Assembly: GCA_001931535.1 (NCBI GenBank)
Contig: CP016211.1
Coordinates: 14,895,501 to 14,959,500 of the forward strand
Origin: Minicystis rosea
GTDB lineage: Bacteria; Myxococcota_A; Polyangia; Polyangiales; Polyangiaceae
Length of the DNA stretch: 64,000 nucleotides
Direction of reading: 5' to 3'
Shown here: positions 18,401-26,128 of the stretch, piece by piece
Layout: the number at the start of each line of letters is the position of its first letter
How positions within the stretch are numbered: the stretch's first letter is position 1
Made by a program: the position numbers and the translations under genes
Notes under the pieces: generated by a model
What the model saw: the letters and a program-made list of their open reading frames with translations, nothing else
What the model was told of the DNA's origin: nothing
Database searches by the model: none

Positions 18401-20081
18401 GGAGAACGTCTTCCGCTCTGCGATCCACGGCGATCCATTCACGCCCATCCTCCCGGTCTACGAGCGGGACAAGGTGCAGATTCGCCTGATCCAGGGGGCG
18501 CAGGAGGAGCAGCACGTCTTCTCGCTGAACGGCCGCCGCTGGCTGCACGAGCCGTCGGATCCGGACAGCGGCTTCGTCAACACGCAGGCGATGGGCATCT
18601 CCGAGCACTTCGAAGCGCTCACGCAGAACTTCGGGACGGCGACGAAGAACGCCGACGGCTCGGTGGACTACATGTACCAGAGCACGCCCACCGACGATCT
18701 CTGGAATGGCATGTGGGGCCTCGTCCGCGCATATGGGAAGAAGATCCCTTCGCTTCAGGCGCTCCCGAGCAACCCGCCTCCGGCGACGCTCGCCCAGCCG
18801 ACGCCGGTGTGCCCGGCGAACGCGCCGGTGCGCGCCTACGAGGTGCACGCCATCACGGCCAAGGGCAACTTGCCCGGCAATCGCTTGAGCTACAACGAGA
18901 GGTTCAAGCTCTACGATCCGGACGCGATCCTCTTCGTCAAGGAGGAGAACCTCGCCGGGATCCGCAGCGGCGCGCGAAAGCCGGAGCCCTTGATCCTGCG
19001 CGCGTCGGCCGGTGAGTGCGTCGAGGTCACGCTCGTCAACGAGCTGCCGCAGGTGCCGCCGAAGACGCCGCACTGGAACTACAACCCTCCGATCACCGAG
19101 CTCTTCAACACCAACCAGGTGCCGTCGTCGAACAACGTCTCGCTGCACCCGCAGCTCGTCTCCTACGACGTGAACCTCGGCGACGGCGCCAACATCGGGC
19201 AGAATCAGGTGCAGACGATCGCGCCCGGGGAGACGCGCACGTACCGTTGGTACGCGGGCACGATCGTGCCCAACCCGGCCGACGGACAGTCCTACGTTCC
19301 CGTCGAGTACGGCGTGGTCAACCTGAGGGACATGGCCGACGTCGTGAACCACGGTATGCACGGCGCGGTCGGCACGCTGATCATCGAGCCCCAGGGCGCG
19401 AGCTGGGTGAGCGACGCGGGGATGGAGGCCCAGGCCGTCGTCCAGCACACCGACGGCGGCGGGTACGCCCGCTCGTTCCGCGAGCACGTGGTCGTGTTCC
19501 AGGACGAGATCGGGATGCACTCGGACGATCCGCGGTTCCAGTGCCAGGACGACGATCTCAATTGCTGCACGGCCATCCGCAACATCGGCGGCGAGGACGA
19601 CGCCGAGGACACGGGCCACAAGGCCTTCAACTTCCGCACGGAGCCGATTGGGGCGCGCCTCGGCCTGCCGCCCGAAACGGACCCGAACGTGATCAACGAT
19701 CGTGAGCTCGCCGCCATCATGAGCTCGCTCTCCAACGGTGATCCGGCGACGCCGCTCTTCACCGCTCGTCGCGGGCAGCAGCAGCGCTTCCGCCTTGCGC
19801 AGCCGTCTGGGCACGCGCGGCAGCATTCCTTCAAGCAATGGGGCGCGGAGTGGCCGAACAACCCCTTTGCGGCCGGCTCGGGATCTCGGGTGATCGGCCC
19901 GAACCCGCAGAACTTCACGCGCGCCGCGCGCGACGGACAAGGCCCCATGCGTCCTTACAACGTCGTTCCGCTCTTCGGCGCAGGCGGGAAGTACGGTGTC
20001 ACCGGCGACTTCCTGTATCTGGATCAGGAGAGCTTCTCGTATACGCAGGGGCTCTGGGGCATCCTCCGCGTGACGCCCTGA
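15402..20081 (+). CDS. Giant multicopper-oxidase-like lipoprotein (multi-cupredoxin)
   Basis: A 1559-aa protein. ATG 15402 is chosen for the AGGGGG upstream and the classic lipoprotein signal (hydrophobic LSVLAMGALAFF, lipobox MGGC with Cys at residue 20). Several cupredoxin-type domains are visible. Copper motifs include HVFHLHAHQWLH (about 422-433) and FHCHLYPHFAQGMWEL (about 475-490), the canonical HCHxxxHxxxGM signature. A second His cluster (SHDHFAPSSHQHHG) lies further on, and degenerate copies (EQHVFSLNGRRWLHE; NHGMHGAVG) follow. Size and domain multiplication recall the MnxG-type manganese oxidases and Geobacter OmpB more than three-domain laccases. It probably oxidises a metal ion or small substrate in the periplasm or at the surface, with O2 as acceptor; the substrate is not deducible. 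It is followed by a hairpin and then by genes for copper delivery and electron transfer. Confidence 0.75.
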   Translation: MVRVLSVLAMGALAFFMGGCARERTTAEDALGEAETELSRCPSNPEPPSGSRIVTADVVAIDQVYVYNRFGSFNPGGMIYALKRDVVPIDPGKPIGPGNAMLREDKRPRPLVLRANVGDTLTIRFTNWLAPERVDEDQPFTRQASVHVNGLEVLDLASLGGNVGKNPSALAKPGETRVYRLFAAREGTFFMHSGGAMTGGEGLGGQTVQGLFGAVNVEPVGAVWYRSQVTAAQLAAASRPQRNADGTPRIDYDAEDAQGVPILRILDDQNQIVHSDLNAIVAGYDVTDVGTPSSVDQGVFREMTIVFHDELNAVQAFPELDEPQFHGVRDGFAINYGAAGLGAELLANRKRIGPTKNCVECRFEEFFLSSWAGGDPALNVEKNANGVAERALFPDDPSNVHHAYLGDPVRMRNLHGGPKETHVFHLHAHQWLHTPNGDKSTYLDSQTLGPAGAYTYDINYGGAGNRNFTAGDAIFHCHLYPHFAQGMWELFRVHDVFESGTPDRNLPDGEIAQGTPNPALVPLPERAMPPMPTPEFRGYPFYVGAIAGHRPSQPPLDIEFDGGLQRHLITKVQQAELGARGQFDVEILKANVKLLPPTGTPPEKRAMDFHAGAFPGSQPFTTIYGFPARSYPAFTPEGAPARFVVNGHAPQPGAPYADPCPAGSPERDYRAAYVQLDGVVNQAGWHDKQMRITVLEGDAAATLNKTRPPEPFFVRANSGECINYAATNLLPDSLAPDDFQIFTPTDVVGQHIHLVKFDVTSSDGSGNGWNYEDGTLGAQSVQEIIDAANAAGGAFAADGDLQPGMGDGRVYLRARANPRVPLAQPGAQTTVQRWWADPLLDKQGHDRTIRTCFSHDHFAPSSHQHHGLYAALVIEPAGSTWRDPGTGQLFGTRPDGGPTSFRADILTPAASDSYREFNLALADFAIVYDAYDKPVNPPNFLEVALPIAIAHKGVPTPEAISAGDPGTMLINYRNEPLPLRLAKRKADGTFNLKPGPEGKMENVFRSAIHGDPFTPILPVYERDKVQIRLIQGAQEEQHVFSLNGRRWLHEPSDPDSGFVNTQAMGISEHFEALTQNFGTATKNADGSVDYMYQSTPTDDLWNGMWGLVRAYGKKIPSLQALPSNPPPATLAQPTPVCPANAPVRAYEVHAITAKGNLPGNRLSYNERFKLYDPDAILFVKEENLAGIRSGARKPEPLILRASAGECVEVTLVNELPQVPPKTPHWNYNPPITELFNTNQVPSSNNVSLHPQLVSYDVNLGDGANIGQNQVQTIAPGETRTYRWYAGTIVPNPADGQSYVPVEYGVVNLRDMADVVNHGMHGAVGTLIIEPQGASWVSDAGMEAQAVVQHTDGGGYARSFREHVVVFQDEIGMHSDDPRFQCQDDDLNCCTAIRNIGGEDDAEDTGHKAFNFRTEPIGARLGLPPETDPNVINDRELAAIMSSLSNGDPATPLFTARRGQQQRFRLAQPSGHARQHSFKQWGAEWPNNPFAAGSGSRVIGPNPQNFTRAARDGQGPMRPYNVVPLFGAGGKYGVTGDFLYLDQESFSYTQGLWGILRVTP

Positions 20082-20087
20082 AAGCAG

Positions 20088-20127
20088 GCCCGCGCGCGGC
20101 TCGGTCTCCACGAGGCCGCGCGCGGGC
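20088..20127 (+). terminator. Strong hairpin after the oxidase gene
   Basis: A perfect 13-bp stem (20088-20100 with 20115-20127) and a 14-nt loop begin 6 nt after the stop. No T-run follows, so it may act as an attenuating or mRNA-protecting hairpin rather than an intrinsic terminator. Confidence 0.5.
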
Positions 20128-20140
20128 GCATGGCGTGACT

Positions 20141-20360
20141 GCCACCCGCAAATCCGCATCTCGCGACGAGCAGGGCAGTTCGACGCGAGCACACCATCAG
20201 GTCGATCACGGATGTCGCGTCGTGCGCCGTGCGCAACGAAGCATGGAGTGGCCGATACCGGCCACCCGAAAATCCGCATCTCGCAACGAGGAACGTAGTT
20301 CGACGCGAGCACACCTTTCGGCCCATCAACGATGTTGCGGCGTGCGCCGTGCGCGACGAA
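20141..20360. repeat. Two direct repeats, 120-bp period
   Basis: 20141-20240 and 20261-20360 are similar over their length: GCCACCCG(C/A)AAATCCGCATCTCGC, then AGTTCGACGCGAGCACACC, then CGTGCGCCGTGCGC. Divergence is concentrated in the middle. No convincing gene lies here. Confidence 0.8.
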
Positions 20361-20455
20361 GGCCGGCCGGGCGCGCGAACGTAGGATGGGAACGCGCTCT
20401 CCTCAGCTCCACGCTCCGCCCCTGACACTGCATCTGCCTTCTTGGGGAAAGAACA

Positions 20456-20483
20456 TTGACGCCCTACCGTGTGGGGGTATGAG
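20456..20483 (+). promoter_or_regulatory. Candidate promoter with overlapping inverted repeat
   Basis: TTGACG (20456-20461), 16-bp spacer, TATGAG (20478-20483). The spacer holds GTGGGGGTAT, and CCTACC and GGTAGG flank it as an inverted repeat, which could be an operator. The block resembles the region upstream of the oxidase gene. Confidence 0.45.
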
Positions 20484-20601
20484 GTAGGCCCAGCCGAGCT
20501 GCGCATCGCGGAGACCTGCGTACCCGCGGTCTGCGTCCAGCCCGCGTGTGTCCGACGCTGCTGGAGGTGCTCCGGTGCGTCCAATGACGAGGGGGCCGCC
20601 C

Positions 20602-20769
20602 ATGATACGTGTCAGTCCGTGCTCGCGACTGGCGCTCGCGCGCTTGGCGGGAGAATGCGGCAGAGCCGAGCGAGTATCAGGCAAGATGGCGACTGACATG
20701 GTGATTCGGCTGCTGCCGGCGCCATGTCGAACGACCGATGTCGCCACCGTCATAGGGGTGACGCCTTGA
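20602..20769 (+). pseudogene. Degenerate copy of the oxidase gene start (55 codons)
   Basis: The ATG region reads GAGGGGGCCGCCCATGATACGTGTC, close to AGGGGGCAACGCATGGTACGTGTC at the start of the multicopper oxidase gene, and the promoter and leader upstream are similar too. After about 15 bases a one-base difference breaks the shared frame. Codon use (ata, aga, cga, gta, tca) is unlike real genes here. The frame ends VTP-stop, as the oxidase does, and its TGA overlaps the TTG of the next gene. It is best read as a remnant of a duplicated oxidase gene; a short coupled leader peptide is the alternative. Confidence 0.45.
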
Positions 20770-22748
20770 AGCCACGCATGGAGTGGCCCGGCGGCGAGGC
20801 CCGGCGCGGCCTCGTGTTGGGGGCTGCGCTCGCGCTGTGCGTCTCCTGCAACCGCGGGGGGACGAGCGCCACGGTCGTCGCGGACGCGGGCGCGCCCGCG
20901 GCACCCGCAGGCCGCGCCGTGCCGGCGACCGGCCGGGTCGAGCGCGAAGGGATCGCGATCGCATTCGAGCTGCGACCCGTGAACGGCCCCGTCGGCGCGC
21001 ATGCGGATGCCGCGGCGGTGTTCACCATCACCGATGCGAAGACGGGCGCGCCCGTCCGCGGGCTCCGCCCCATGGCCTGGATGTCGCGGCGCGGATCGGA
21101 GGCCGCGCCGGACGACGCCGCGTGCAAGGCCAAGGTCAAAAGCTATCTGGCCGGCCTGATCTCGGCGAAGGCGGATGTCGAGATGAACGCCTATCACCTC
21201 TGGGTGCTCGGCGGCGACGGGACGATATCCATCGTCGATCCGACCGTCGCGTTCTCGCGCACCAAGCTCCAGGGCGTCATCGAGCTCGACGCGCGGGCCG
21301 CGGATTGGACCATGAGCGCCGATCGAAGCTCGCTGTTCGTCAGCCTCCCCGAGAAGCAGAGTCTGGCGATCGTCGACGTCCCGAAGCGCGCCGTCGCTGC
21401 CCGCGTGTCGGTGGGCGCGGGGGCAGCGCGCGTGGCCGTCGCGCCGGACGGACGGCGTGTCTGGGTCGGCAATGACGGTGGCGCGAGCGTGAGCGTGGTC
21501 GACGCGCAGACGCACGCCGTGGAAGCAACCCTCCGCGCGGGCGCCGGGCATCACGAGATCGCGTTCGCCGATCACGGGCAGACGGCGTGGATCACGAGCC
21601 GGGGAGGCGACGACGTCGTGGTGGTCGACGCGCGCAGCCTGGCCGTGATCGGGACGGTGCCCGTTGGTCGCGGCGCGGTCGCGATGGCGGCGAGCGAGGC
21701 GGCGCAGGCGGTCTACGTGGCCAATGCGGAGACGGGCGAGGTCGTGGTCATCGACGCGGCACGCCGCACGGTCGTGAGCCGGATCGCGCAGAAGCGCGGC
21801 CTCGCGGCGCTGCGCTTCGACCCTTCGGGGCGGTTCGCGTTCGCGGCGAACCGCGTGGAGGGCGAGCTCGCGATCATCGATGCCACCTCCGCCCGCGTCA
21901 CGCGGACGCTGACCGGGCTCGGCGCGCCCGACGAGATCGCGTTCACCGGCAGCTTCGCCTACGTGCGCCAGCCGAGCGTCGCGAAGATGAGCGTCATCGA
22001 GCTGAACACCATCGATCGCCAGGGATCCCTGGCCGCCATCGACGTCCCCGTCGGGCAGGCCGCCGCGACCGAGCCCCGCGGCGCCCTGGCGTCGCTCATC
22101 GCGCCGACGCCGGAGGGCAACAGCGTCATGGTCGCGAGCCCCGCGGACAAGAACCTGCATTACTTCGTCGAGGGCATGATGGCTCCGGTGGGCTCGCACC
22201 GGACCTATGGCCGCGCGCCGGAGGGGCTCCTCATCGTCGATCGCACGCTCACCGAGAGCGCGCCCGGCGTGTACGCGGCCACGGTCCAGCTCGGCAAGGC
22301 CGGCGCGTACGATGTCTCGATCCTGCTCGATCGCCCACGCTTCGCCGCGTGTCTCGAGGAGATGGTCCCGGTGGGCGCAGGGCGCGCGGCCGAGGCGGAC
22401 ACGCCGCGGCTCACCATCGCGCCGCTCTTCGATCCGAAGCTGCAGCTCAGGCCCGGCGTGCCGGTCACGCTCCGTTTCCGACTGCACGAGGGCACCGAGC
22501 GCGCGGCCGTCACCGCGGCGGACATCGACCTGTTGATCATCCGCTTCCCCGGTGGCCATCGCTTCCGCGGCCGCCCGCAGGACGAGGGCGATGGCGTGTA
22601 CTCCGTGACCTACACGCCGCCGACGCCGGGCGAGTACCGCGTTCTCGCGGCCGTCGCGTCGAGGGGGCTGCCCTTCGGCAAGATTCCGCATCTCACGCTC
22701 GGCGTCGAACGAGACGCGCCGCGCGACGAACGAAGGGGGACACCATGA
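20766..22748 (+). CDS. Beta-propeller (YVTN/NHL-like) lipoprotein
   Basis: A 660-aa protein. TTG 20766 (AGGGGTG 5 nt upstream) gives a basic n-region and a hydrophobic stretch ending LCVSC, a plausible lipobox; ATG 20778 is also possible. Residues about 120-430 hold repeated blades (VSVVDAQTHAVEATLRAG, VVVVDARSLAVIGTVPVG, VYVANAETGEVVVIDAARR and more), the surface-exposed YVTN-type propeller. The C-terminal 200 residues are beta-rich (LTIAPLFDPKLQLRPGVPVT, TPGEYRVLAAV) and resemble Ig or cupredoxin-like folds. Its ATGA stop/start overlap with the SCO gene indicates an operon. It is likely a periplasmic binding scaffold for the oxidase module. Confidence 0.68.
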   Translation: MKPRMEWPGGEARRGLVLGAALALCVSCNRGGTSATVVADAGAPAAPAGRAVPATGRVEREGIAIAFELRPVNGPVGAHADAAAVFTITDAKTGAPVRGLRPMAWMSRRGSEAAPDDAACKAKVKSYLAGLISAKADVEMNAYHLWVLGGDGTISIVDPTVAFSRTKLQGVIELDARAADWTMSADRSSLFVSLPEKQSLAIVDVPKRAVAARVSVGAGAARVAVAPDGRRVWVGNDGGASVSVVDAQTHAVEATLRAGAGHHEIAFADHGQTAWITSRGGDDVVVVDARSLAVIGTVPVGRGAVAMAASEAAQAVYVANAETGEVVVIDAARRTVVSRIAQKRGLAALRFDPSGRFAFAANRVEGELAIIDATSARVTRTLTGLGAPDEIAFTGSFAYVRQPSVAKMSVIELNTIDRQGSLAAIDVPVGQAAATEPRGALASLIAPTPEGNSVMVASPADKNLHYFVEGMMAPVGSHRTYGRAPEGLLIVDRTLTESAPGVYAATVQLGKAGAYDVSILLDRPRFAACLEEMVPVGAGRAAEADTPRLTIAPLFDPKLQLRPGVPVTLRFRLHEGTERAAVTAADIDLLIIRFPGGHRFRGRPQDEGDGVYSVTYTPPTPGEYRVLAAVASRGLPFGKIPHLTLGVERDAPRDERRGTP

Positions 22749-23341
22749 AGATGAAGATCGGAGCGCTGGTGATCGCGTCCGCGACGCTGCTCGCGGCGCC
22801 GCGCGCGACCATCGCGGACGAGCGCCAGAAGATCGGCGGATCCGCCAAGGCCGAGGACGAGGCCGCGCGGAAGTACTTCACCGACACCGAGGTCGTCGAT
22901 CAGAACGGGACGCCACGGCGCTTCTACAGCGATCTCATCCGTGGCCGGAAGGTGCTCATCAACTTCGGCTTCACCTCGTGCAAAGGGGTCTGCCCCGTGA
23001 TGGCGGCGAACCTCGCGCGGGTGCAGAAGCTCCTCGGCAAGCGGGCGTCGGAGGTCACGATTCTCACGATCACGGTCGACCCCGCGAACGACACGCCCGC
23101 GGCGCTGAAGCGCTACGCGGAGCAGTTCAAGGCGGCGCCCGGCTGGTTCTTTCTCACGGGCGCACCCGAGAACGTCAACGCCGTCCTGAAGCGGCTCGGC
23201 GGGCTCGCGCCTCGCCCCGAGGAGCACAGCGCGGTTCTGCTCGTCGGGGACGCCGCGAAGGGGAACTGGGTGAAGACGGCAGCGGTGGACAAGCCCGAAG
23301 CGATCGTCACGCTGCTCGACCACATCAACGACGAACGTTGA
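22745..23341 (+). CDS. SCO1/SenC-family copper chaperone (copy 1)
   Basis: A 198-aa protein with an N-terminal signal sequence (MKMKIGALVIASATLLAAP). The thioredoxin-like SCO core carries the copper-binding CxxxC (TSCKGVCPV, Cys79 and Cys83) and the distal His161 (EEHSAVLLV). SCO proteins insert copper into periplasmic cuproenzymes, classically the CuA site of cytochrome oxidase. No cytochrome oxidase gene is present here, so the neighbouring multicopper oxidase is the obvious client. Start ATG overlaps the previous stop. Confidence 0.9.
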   Translation: MKMKIGALVIASATLLAAPRATIADERQKIGGSAKAEDEAARKYFTDTEVVDQNGTPRRFYSDLIRGRKVLINFGFTSCKGVCPVMAANLARVQKLLGKRASEVTILTITVDPANDTPAALKRYAEQFKAAPGWFFLTGAPENVNAVLKRLGGLAPRPEEHSAVLLVGDAAKGNWVKTAAVDKPEAIVTLLDHINDER

Positions 23342-23350
23342 GAGGGGCAC

Positions 23351-23983
23351 ATGAATGCATGGATGAAGGGGCGCGCGACGACGCTCCTCGCGGCGGCGCT
23401 CGCGCTGTGCGCCGTCCCGGGGTGCCGGCGCGCGCAGGCGACACCGGAGGGGGAGAGGCACGGCGGCACGACCGCGCCCGCGGAGGACGAGGCGCGCATC
23501 GCGCCTGCGATGGACGTGAACGTGCCCGACGAAGAGCTCGTCGATCAGGATGGACACGCCGTCCGGCTCCGCGACCTCTTCGCGGACCGCGTGGTGGCCG
23601 TCAATTTCGTGTTCACCACGTGCACCACCATCTGCTCGCCGATGACGGCGATCTTCGGGAGGTTGCAGCAACAGCTCGGCCCGGCGCTGGAGACGCGGGT
23701 CCGATTGATATCGATATCGCTCGACCCCGCGACCGACACGCCCGACAAGCTGCGCGCGTATGCCGATCGCTTCGGCCGGCGGCCGGGGTGGACGTTCCTC
23801 ACCGGCCCCTCCGAGCGCGTCGCGCGCGTGCTGCGAGCGCTGGGCGGTCAGGCGTTCGTGCGGGAAGAGCACCGGCCGCTGACGCTGCTCGGGAGCTCGT
23901 CGAAGCGGCGGTGGCAACGTGTCGATGGGATCGCCTCGTCCGATCGGCTCGCCGCCTGGATACGGCCACTGGTGGGCGAGTGA
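23351..23983 (+). CDS. SCO1/SenC-family lipoprotein (copy 2)
   Basis: A 210-aa protein with AGAGGGG before ATG. Signal peptide and lipobox VPGC (Cys25) anchor it to a membrane. The SCO core has TTCTTICSP (Cys91, Cys95) and His174 (REEHRP). Two SCO proteins in tandem may divide copper delivery and disulfide reduction. Stop overlaps the GTG of the next gene. Confidence 0.9.
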   Translation: MNAWMKGRATTLLAAALALCAVPGCRRAQATPEGERHGGTTAPAEDEARIAPAMDVNVPDEELVDQDGHAVRLRDLFADRVVAVNFVFTTCTTICSPMTAIFGRLQQQLGPALETRVRLISISLDPATDTPDKLRAYADRFGRRPGWTFLTGPSERVARVLRALGGQAFVREEHRPLTLLGSSSKRRWQRVDGIASSDRLAAWIRPLVGE

Positions 23984-25548
23984 TCCCAGCGCGGCATCGA
24001 GCGGCGCTCTTCGGCGCAGCGACGATTGCCGTCGCCGCAGCCACCGGCGCCCGCGTCGTCGATCGCCCAACCGACGGCGTGCGCGCGGAGAGCGCGGCCT
24101 GTGCGTCGTCCGACGCGGCGGTGGCGCGCGGGCGGCGGATCTTCCGCAAGGGAGAGACCCGCCGAGGTCCGCTCGAAGCCGTGCTCGATCGCGGCGAGAC
24201 CACGCTCTCCGGCCGCGACGCGGCCTGCGCCGGCTGCCACGGCCCGACCGGCGCGGGCAACGAGGAGGGCGCGATCACCGTGCCTTCCCTCCGGCCGGAG
24301 CGGCTCTTCTCCGCGCCGGGACGCTACGACGACCGCTCGCTCGGCGCTGCCCTGCGCGAGGGGCGCGCCGCGGATCGACGACTGCTGCGGATGCCGATGC
24401 CTCGCTACCGGATCGACGACGCGGACCTCGCCGATCTCACCGCCTACCTGCGGTGCCTCGGTCACGATCGCGATCCCGGCGTCGGCGACGATGCGGTGCG
24501 CGTCGGCGCCGCGCTGCCGCTCAGCGGCCCCATCGCGGCGCTGGGCACCGCCGCGCGGGACGCGCTGGCCGCGAGCTTCGCGGACATCAATCGGCGCGGC
24601 GGCGTCTTCCGGAGGCGCATCGATCTCGTGGTCGAGGACAGCGGCGCGCGTGACGGCGAGGGGGCCGAGGAGCGCCTCGTCGCGCGCGGCGTGCTGGCGC
24701 TGGTCGGAAGCCTGGTGCGCGAGGATCCCGAGCGCGCGGCGCGCCTCGAGGCCGCGGAGATCCCGCTCGTGCTGCCGCTGGTCGCCGCGCCCGAGCGCCC
24801 ACCCGCGCACGCGTTCTATCTCTACCCGTCCGACGACGTGCTCGCGCGCGTCGCGGTGACACACCTCGCGCGCCGCGGCGTCGACGCGCGCCTCCTCGTC
24901 GTCCACGAGCAGGGCCCGCAGGGCGAGCTCTCTCTCGCCCGCGCGAGAGAAGAGGCGCGCGTGCGCGGGATGCCCGCCCCGGCGGCGCTCAGCGTCGAGC
25001 CCGGCCGGCTCGAGGCCGCGAAGCTTCTCGACGTCGTGCGGTCGGCGCCGGCGGACGCGATCCTATTCGTTGGTGCTCCAACGAATTTCGCGGCCGTGGT
25101 CGCCGCCGCCGAAAAGCTCCCGGGCCTCACGCTCTACGCGCCCGCCGCCGCGCTCGCGGGGGGCGCGACGATCCCCACGGCGCTCCGCGAGCGCGTGCTC
25201 TTCGTGCGCGCCGCGCTCCCGCGCACGGCCCTCGCCGAGGGCGCGAGCCAGCTCGCGGCCGTGCTGCGCCAGCACGGCGTCGCGGAGCGGCACCTGCCCT
25301 TCCAGATCGGCGCCGCCGTCGCCGCGCGCGTGCTGGAGGAGGGGCTGCGCCGTGCCGGCGACCCGCCCACGCGCGACGGCTTGATGACATCGCTCGAGAG
25401 CCTCCGCGACTTCGAGACGGGGCTCTCACCGCCGTTGAGCTTCGGCCGAAACCGTCACGTCGGCGTGCTCGGCGCTCACGTGCTGCGGCTCGACGAGGTG
25501 CAGGGCGCGCCCGCTCGGGCACCCACGTGGATTGGGCTCGTCCCGTGA
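23980..25548 (+). CDS. Cytochrome c fused to a branched-chain-amino-acid-type ligand-binding domain
   Basis: A 522-aa protein starting at GTG 23980 (GTGA overlap with copy 2 SCO). After a signal-like segment comes a class I cytochrome c domain: CAGCH haem site (Cys83, Cys86, His87) and candidate axial Met138/Met140 (LLRMPMPRY), ending DLTAYL near 155. From about 165 to the end it resembles type I periplasmic binding proteins (Peripla_BP_6): VGAALPLSGPIAALGTAARD, GGVFRRRIDLVVEDSG, then LLVVHEQGPQGELSLA and a C-terminal lobe. No ABC permease genes accompany it. The fusion suggests ligand-controlled electron transfer or substrate presentation to the oxidase. This is inference. Confidence 0.78.
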   Translation: MIPARHRAALFGAATIAVAAATGARVVDRPTDGVRAESAACASSDAAVARGRRIFRKGETRRGPLEAVLDRGETTLSGRDAACAGCHGPTGAGNEEGAITVPSLRPERLFSAPGRYDDRSLGAALREGRAADRRLLRMPMPRYRIDDADLADLTAYLRCLGHDRDPGVGDDAVRVGAALPLSGPIAALGTAARDALAASFADINRRGGVFRRRIDLVVEDSGARDGEGAEERLVARGVLALVGSLVREDPERAARLEAAEIPLVLPLVAAPERPPAHAFYLYPSDDVLARVAVTHLARRGVDARLLVVHEQGPQGELSLARAREEARVRGMPAPAALSVEPGRLEAAKLLDVVRSAPADAILFVGAPTNFAAVVAAAEKLPGLTLYAPAAALAGGATIPTALRERVLFVRAALPRTALAEGASQLAAVLRQHGVAERHLPFQIGAAVAARVLEEGLRRAGDPPTRDGLMTSLESLRDFETGLSPPLSFGRNRHVGVLGAHVLRLDEVQGAPARAPTWIGLVP

Positions 25549-25608
25549 GGACGTGCTCCGTCGAGCGCATCGCCACGCCGCCTTCCGCGCGGCTTGGGCC
25601 TCACTCCA

Positions 25609-25977
25609 TCACTTGTTGAAGAGGGCCTCGCAGCAGCTCCCTGCGAGCTGACACGTCAGCGTCGGCGAGTCGCACATCCCCAAGGACACGTCGTCGACGA
25701 TGCATTCGCAGCCGACGCCGATCGGTGTCGAGCCACCGCAGGCGATGCCCCGCAGCTTTCCATCGCTGCACGGCCCGGAGCAGCCGCAGAGGCCAATGGG
25801 GCCGCCGCAGAGGAAGTCGCACGTGAGCGGGCCGGTGGCGGTGGTGCCGCCCACGCCGTTCCCACCGGCTCCGCCCGTGCTGCCGCCGGTGCCCGAGAAC
25901 GAGCCATCGACGGCCACCTTCCCACCGCAGGCGAGGAGCACGCCGCCGAGCGCCATGGCGAGCAACGTCGTTCGCAT
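25609..25977 (-). CDS. Small Cys-rich lipoprotein
   Basis: A 122-aa protein. The start at 25977 gives MRTTLLAMALGGVLLACGG, a lipoprotein signal with lipobox LLAC. A Gly/Thr-rich linker is followed by a domain with about a dozen Cys residues in regular spacing (CDFLCGG, CGCSGPC, CECIVDD, CCEALFN), likely disulfide-bonded outside the cell. No known function. The open frame extends upstream, but that part has no gene-like character. Confidence 0.65.
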   Translation of the reverse strand: MRTTLLAMALGGVLLACGGKVAVDGSFSGTGGSTGGAGGNGVGGTTATGPLTCDFLCGGPIGLCGCSGPCSDGKLRGIACGGSTPIGVGCECIVDDVSLGMCDSPTLTCQLAGSCCEALFNK

Positions 25978-26128
25978 GGCCGCGCAGCGTACCCGGCGAG
26001 AGGTCGAATGCCCACACCGCTCTGCACCGACGTGCTTGCCACAGTCAGTCATTGGCGTCGCGCGGCCGCTCGTCTCCACGCGCGAAGCTCGTGTTAGCCT
26101 TGCGCACCATTTCGCGGAGGAGGAGCCT

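Noticed and set aside
22978..23979. Long plus-strand ORF over the SCO genes
   Set aside because: It shadows both SCO genes in another frame; only the part from 23980 is real.
25700..26128. N-terminal extension of the lipase-like gene
   Set aside because: Covers a convincing minus-strand lipoprotein gene; a GTG with a strong ribosome site and lipoprotein signal lies at 26129.
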